Shown here piece after piece: positions 5,111 through 6,926 of a stretch of 6,926 nucleotides of DNA. Location: assembly GCA_003157195.1 (NCBI GenBank), contig PMIU01000065.1, positions 8,254-15,179 of the forward strand, given 5' to 3'. Source of the stretch: Candidatus Nomurabacteria bacterium. GTDB lineage: Bacteria; Patescibacteriota; Minisyncoccia; Phycocordibacterales; UBA9973. The first letter of the stretch is position 1, and every line of letters starts with the position of its first letter. The notes under the pieces were generated by a model. The model made no database searches. It worked only from the letters and a program-made list of their open reading frames with translations, and was not told where the DNA came from. A program made the position numbers and the translations under genes.

Positions 5111-5293
5111 ATGGGCCATAGCAATGAACACGGCGGGGTGTCTCAGGAAGACGAGTACCGGGAACCCCAAAACAAACAGGAAGAGCTCAACCGGCTGAAC
5201 GCCGAGCGGGAAGCAGTGGGTCTACCGAGGCTGTCGTACCTCTGTGTGGCGTACGGCATGTCACCGACCACATATCGTGGCGGCGAGGATTAA
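5111..5293 (+). CDS. Hypothetical small protein (60 aa), GC-rich cassette gene 2
   Basis: I recognise no family. The 60-residue protein is very polar: an N-terminal stretch rich in Glu, Gln, Asn and His (1-30), a predicted helix NKQEELNRLNAEREAVG (21-37), then LPRLSYLCVAYGMSPTTYRGGED. There is no membrane segment or metal motif. Its GC content is about 58% by hand count, the highest in the window. A consensus SD precedes the start, it follows gene 1 by 18 bases, and a strong GC-rich hairpin follows 14 bases after its stop. Those signals make it likely to be a translated gene even though its composition is odd for the surroundings. Confidence 0.65.
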   Translation: MGHSNEHGGVSQEDEYREPQNKQEELNRLNAEREAVGLPRLSYLCVAYGMSPTTYRGGED

Positions 5294-5307
5294 TCAGTGT
5301 TTTCATC

Positions 5308-5340
5308 AGGTCGGGCGTCCGCGGGGACGTCCGACCTTTC
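5308..5340 (+). terminator. Intrinsic terminator of the GC-rich cassette
   Basis: Positions 5308-5320 pair with 5325-5337 in a 13-bp stem (one G-U) with loop GCGG. The T-tract is short (TTTC, then ACTTT), so termination may be partial. The -35-like TTCACT of the next promoter begins inside this tract. Confidence 0.8.
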
Positions 5341-5366
5341 ACTTTAAATATTGCAGGGAGTATAAT
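5338..5366 (+). promoter_or_regulatory. Leaderless promoter of the CYTH gene
   Basis: TTCACT (5338-5343), a 17-base spacer and consensus TATAAT (5361-5366) form the promoter. The -10 box ends 6 bases before ATG 5373. This fixes the start and rules out the longer in-frame start at 5244. Confidence 0.7.
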
Positions 5367-5372
5367 AATTTT

Positions 5373-5948
5373 ATGGATATTGAATACGAAGCGACATTTC
5401 CAAATGTAAATAAGGATGAAATTCGTACACGGCTCAAAAACACCGGGGCTATACTTTTGCGGCCGGAATATTTGCAACGGCGCATTCCTTTCAATTTACC
5501 CAAGGAAACCCGCGCAAAAAATAAATTTGTCCGGGTACGGGACGAGGGGGATAAAATTACTTTGAGTTTGAAAATTTTTGACGGGGACAAAATTGAAAAC
5601 CAAAAAGAAATTTGCCTAACGGTGAGCAGTTTCGACGATGCGGTTAAAATTTTGGAAACAATCGGTTGCGAGCCGAAATCGTACCAGGAAAGTAAAAGGG
5701 AACTTTGGAAGTTGGACAATGTGGAGATAATGATAGACGAATGGCCGTTTTTGGAGCCATTGGTTGAAATCGAAGGAAAGTCTGAAGAAGAAGTGAAAAA
5801 AGTTTCGGAAAAAATAGGGTTTGATTATTCCAAAGCCAGATTTTGTCCTGCAGGCAAGCTTTATCAAGAGAAATATAATATTCCCGAAGATAAAATAAAT
5901 GTAGCCCCAAGAATAGTTTTTGATATGGAAAATCCGTTTTTGCAATAA
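5373..5948 (+). CDS. CYTH-domain protein (class IV adenylate cyclase/triphosphatase-like)
   Basis: This 191-residue protein has the CYTH (triphosphate tunnel) pattern of alternating charged strands: an N-terminal ExE (E4, E6), basic R36-R37, RVRDEGDKITLSLK (54-67), KEI (78-80), SKREL (107-111), MIDEWPFLEPLVEIEG (120-135) and a C-terminal FDYSKARFC segment. CYTH enzymes act on nucleotide or inorganic triphosphates, or make cAMP (class IV cyclase), with Mg2+ in the cytosol. The classical ExExK reads E-x-E-x-T here, because the lysine is T8, so the activity cannot be assumed. The start at 5373 is chosen for the domain onset and the -10 box 6 bases upstream. It is a single-gene unit between the cassette terminator and a stem-loop at 5948-5978. 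Confidence 0.88.
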   Translation: MDIEYEATFPNVNKDEIRTRLKNTGAILLRPEYLQRRIPFNLPKETRAKNKFVRVRDEGDKITLSLKIFDGDKIENQKEICLTVSSFDDAVKILETIGCEPKSYQESKRELWKLDNVEIMIDEWPFLEPLVEIEGKSEEEVKKVSEKIGFDYSKARFCPAGKLYQEKYNIPEDKINVAPRIVFDMENPFLQ

Positions 5949-5978
5949 ACCTGTACAAGAACGGTTCTTGCGCAGGTT
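5948..5978 (+). terminator. Stem-loop after the CYTH gene (possible weak terminator)
   Basis: AACCTG (5948-5953) pairs with CAGGTT (5973-5978), and CAAGAA (5956-5961) with TTCTTG (5965-5970), separated by a 2x2 internal loop. No T-run follows (GTAAAAATT), so intrinsic termination would be inefficient. The 3' end overlaps the next gene's -35, so the near-palindrome could instead be an operator. Confidence 0.4.
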
Positions 5979-6004
5979 GTAAAAATTATTAGTTTTGGTA
6001 GAAT
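5977..6004 (+). promoter_or_regulatory. Promoter of the 53-aa membrane protein gene
   Basis: TTGTAA (5977-5982), a 16-base spacer and TAGAAT (5999-6004) with TGG before it form a -35/extended -10 promoter. The box ends 8 bases before ATG 6013, so the leader would be 0-2 bases. Confidence 0.55.
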
Positions 6005-6012
6005 ATACGCAT

Positions 6013-6174
6013 ATGCAAAAAATTAAAATAGAAAATCATATGTTTGCGGGTGGTTTCTGGTTTGCGGCTTGGCTTTTCACCATCGGCTTCCTGCACTTAG
6101 CTTTTTGGAAAGGAGTGTTGGCCTTGGTCGTCTGGCCTTACTTTTTGGGTGTGACTTTTTCAGTAATTCATTAG
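6013..6174 (+). CDS. Small membrane protein (53 aa)
   Basis: This frame is too short for many ORF cut-offs. The protein begins MQKIKIENHMFAGG and has two aromatic-rich hydrophobic segments, about 11-31 (with FWFAAWLF and GFLHLAF) and 35-52 (LALVVWPYFLGVTF), joined by a WKG turn. That predicts two short transmembrane helices. Similar small Trp- and Phe-rich proteins are, as I remember it, frequent in Patescibacteria, but I know no function. A promoter with an extended -10 is placed 8 bases before the ATG and there is no SD, matching the leaderless style of true genes here. An in-frame ATG at residue 10 is an alternative start. The stop is followed at once by the hairpin-rich region. Confidence 0.7.
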   Translation: MQKIKIENHMFAGGFWFAAWLFTIGFLHLAFWKGVLALVVWPYFLGVTFSVIH

Positions 6175-6175
6175 C

Positions 6176-6303
6176 GCCGCGCTTAAGGTCGCATTTAATA
6201 GGAGAATGCGACATGATTCAGCAGAATCAATTGCGCGGCATGTAAATCAGTAGATTTACGACTTGGTCGCTTTCGCAACCCAGTAGGTGATTCTGCTGAA
6301 TCA
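6176..6303. repeat. Hairpin array with 16-base perfect inverted repeat
   Basis: In 128 bases there are: an inverted repeat 6176-6182/6233-6239 (7 bp); hairpin A, 6188-6195/6205-6212 (8 bp); hairpin B within 6214-6229 (6 bp, loop AGCA); hairpin C, 6242-6248/6253-6259 (7 bp, loop AGTA); hairpin D, 6265-6270/6275-6280 (one mismatch on plus, fully paired with a G-U and a GAAA tetraloop as minus-strand RNA); and hairpin E within 6288-6303 (6 bp, loop TGCT). B and E are exact reverse complements over 16 bases. The B-E pairing and the 6176-6239 stem cannot coexist without a pseudoknot. It may be a structured RNA, a 5' leader of the downstream gene, or a palindromic mobile element. I recognise no family. 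Confidence 0.6.
6213..6245 (+). CDS. Possible 10-codon leader peptide
   Basis: The frame MIQQNQLRGM-stop begins at ATG 6213 after AGGAG (6200-6204) at good spacing (8 bases). The SD lies in the loop of hairpin A and the ATG immediately after its stem. Such an arrangement fits a leader peptide controlling the 99-residue gene, but a frame this short arises easily by chance. Confidence 0.25.
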   Translation: MIQQNQLRGM

Positions 6304-6309
6304 AATCAG

Positions 6310-6609
6310 ATGCAAAACATCAAAAAACCATTTTTATACGCTTTGGCCGCTGCTTTATATATTGTCGGTATCGTTTTTGTCATAAACGCTTTAACGCAGG
6401 TTGTGCCAGGCAAAACCATAATTATTCCCATTATCATGCTAAGCCTTTTTGTTCTCTCGGCGGCAGTGATGGGATTTCTTTTTCTATCCGAACCCTTTTA
6501 TCTCTATATGGAAAATAAAAAACAAGAAGCTGTGGTCTTTTTTGCAAAAACTGTGGGAATTTTCGCCTGCTTCGCAGCTCTCTTTGTAGTTTTGCTTTTG
6601 CTTCTCTAG
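6310..6609 (+). CDS. Three-helix membrane protein (99 aa), hypothetical
   Basis: This is a short integral membrane protein with predicted helices at about 8-28, 36-61 and 76-99, a short KK-rich N-terminus (MQNIKKP) and a cytoplasmic-type loop with Lys and Glu (YMENKKQEA, 66-74). No catalytic motif is visible. I associate similar short sequences with Patescibacteria, but know no function. ATG 6310 is the first start of the frame and lies 6 bases after the hairpin array. Unlike its neighbours it has no -10 box at the leaderless distance and no SD, so its message probably starts upstream, either in the array or at the promoter of the 53-residue gene. Its stop at 6609 precedes the next promoter. 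Confidence 0.8.
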   Translation: MQNIKKPFLYALAAALYIVGIVFVINALTQVVPGKTIIIPIIMLSLFVLSAAVMGFLFLSEPFYLYMENKKQEAVVFFAKTVGIFACFAALFVVLLLLL

Positions 6610-6638
6610 ATTTTTCACTAAATTTTCATTTGATTTTG

Positions 6639-6647
6639 TGCTATACT
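6639..6647 (+). promoter_or_regulatory. Extended -10, leaderless promoter of the last gene
   Basis: TGC-TATACT (TATACT at 6642-6647) is an extended -10 that ends exactly 6 bases before ATG 6654. There is no clear -35. Confidence 0.65.
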
Positions 6648-6653
6648 GGGTAT

Positions 6654-6926
6654 ATGACTAAAACAGCAAAAGTTTTATTATTGGTGATTATTGTTTTGGC
6701 TTTAGGCTATGTTTTTTATTTTAATAATAAGTCAGTAACTATTATTCCGGCGCCCGTGCAAATTACTCCAATTGTTACCAATAGCACGAAAACTTTTACC
6801 TCTGCCAACGGTTCTTTTTCTTTCAATTACAATGATGCGTTTTCTGTCACACCTGGAGATGATACGCTCACCACTGACTGGGAATTAAATAATCTACAGC
6901 CAAACGGACTATTACTGGCCACTGTG
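6654..6926 (+). CDS. Signal-anchored exported protein, N-terminal 91 residues (runs off window)
   Basis: The frame is open from ATG 6654 to the window edge, giving 91 residues. It has a Lys-containing N-terminus (MTKTAK), one hydrophobic helix (about 7-22), a Pro/Thr-rich linker with PAPVQITPIVTNST, then the start of a beta-rich domain (KTFTSANGSFSFNYNDAFSV...). No lipobox cysteine is seen, so it is probably membrane-anchored by an uncleaved signal and displayed outside the cytoplasm. I recall proteins in Patescibacteria with similar linkers and FSFNY-type domains; the function is unknown. The extended -10 box 6 bases before the ATG supports the start. The frame was missed by ORF detection because it is truncated by the window end. 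Confidence 0.8.
   Translation, partial: MTKTAKVLLLVIIVLALGYVFYFNNKSVTIIPAPVQITPIVTNSTKTFTSANGSFSFNYNDAFSVTPGDDTLTTDWELNNLQPNGLLLATV

Noticed and set aside
5244..5372. In-frame upstream start giving the CYTH protein 43 extra N-terminal residues
   Set aside because: The extension overlaps the cassette gene and its terminator, has no domain similarity, and the consensus -10 box lies just before ATG 5373.
5187..5958. Several minus-strand frames under the cassette and CYTH gene
   Set aside because: They overlap strongly supported plus-strand genes and show no recognisable protein features.
6176..6303. Integron attC site or tRNA remnant as identity of the hairpin array
   Set aside because: No GTTRRRY/RYYYAAC core ends and no T-arm or anticodon arm; the hairpins also outnumber what an attC needs. 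No integrase or transposase is nearby.

Overview
The window looks like chromosomal DNA from a Patescibacteria/CPR bacterium, probably near the Parcubacteria. This is inferred from gene types and style, not from a marker gene. The reasons are AT-rich coding DNA, many very short membrane or hypothetical genes, a zinc-ribbon protein and a CYTH protein of kinds I associate with that group, and a striking promoter habit. In most transcription-unit starts a -10 box sits exactly 6 bases before the ATG, so the messages should be leaderless.

Left third (1-2260, minus strand): an envelope cluster reads right to left. It holds a LapA-domain membrane protein, a membrane-anchored N-acetylmuramoyl-L-alanine amidase, a 51-residue membrane peptide missed by length cut-offs, and a DedA-type membrane protein whose ATG overlaps the peptide's stop. 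Beyond it is the 5' end of a zinc-ribbon gene, preceded by a leader that can pair in two mutually exclusive ways.

Middle (2352-4151, plus strand): a complete tRNA-Gln(CTG) and a cytosolic endonuclease/exonuclease/phosphatase-fold protein come first. The 280-base gap after them holds what looks like an independent structured RNA gene with promoter, long closing stem and terminator. An unrecognised 147-residue gene follows, separated by 1 base from a GIY-YIG nuclease-domain gene.

Right part (4227-6926, plus strand): an RBBP9-like serine hydrolase is followed by a two-gene cassette of clearly higher GC. The cassette has a real Shine-Dalgarno before each gene and a strong hairpin terminator, unlike everything around it. 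Then come a CYTH-domain protein, a 53-residue membrane protein, a 128-base intergenic region packed with hairpins and a 16-base perfect inverted repeat, a 99-residue three-helix membrane protein, and the 5' end of a signal-anchored protein running off the window.

The items most worth a second look are the candidate RNA gene (about 3250-3421), the hairpin array (6176-6303), the GC-rich cassette (4815-5340) and the shared leaderless promoter geometry. No CRISPR array, transposase or phage structural gene is visible.
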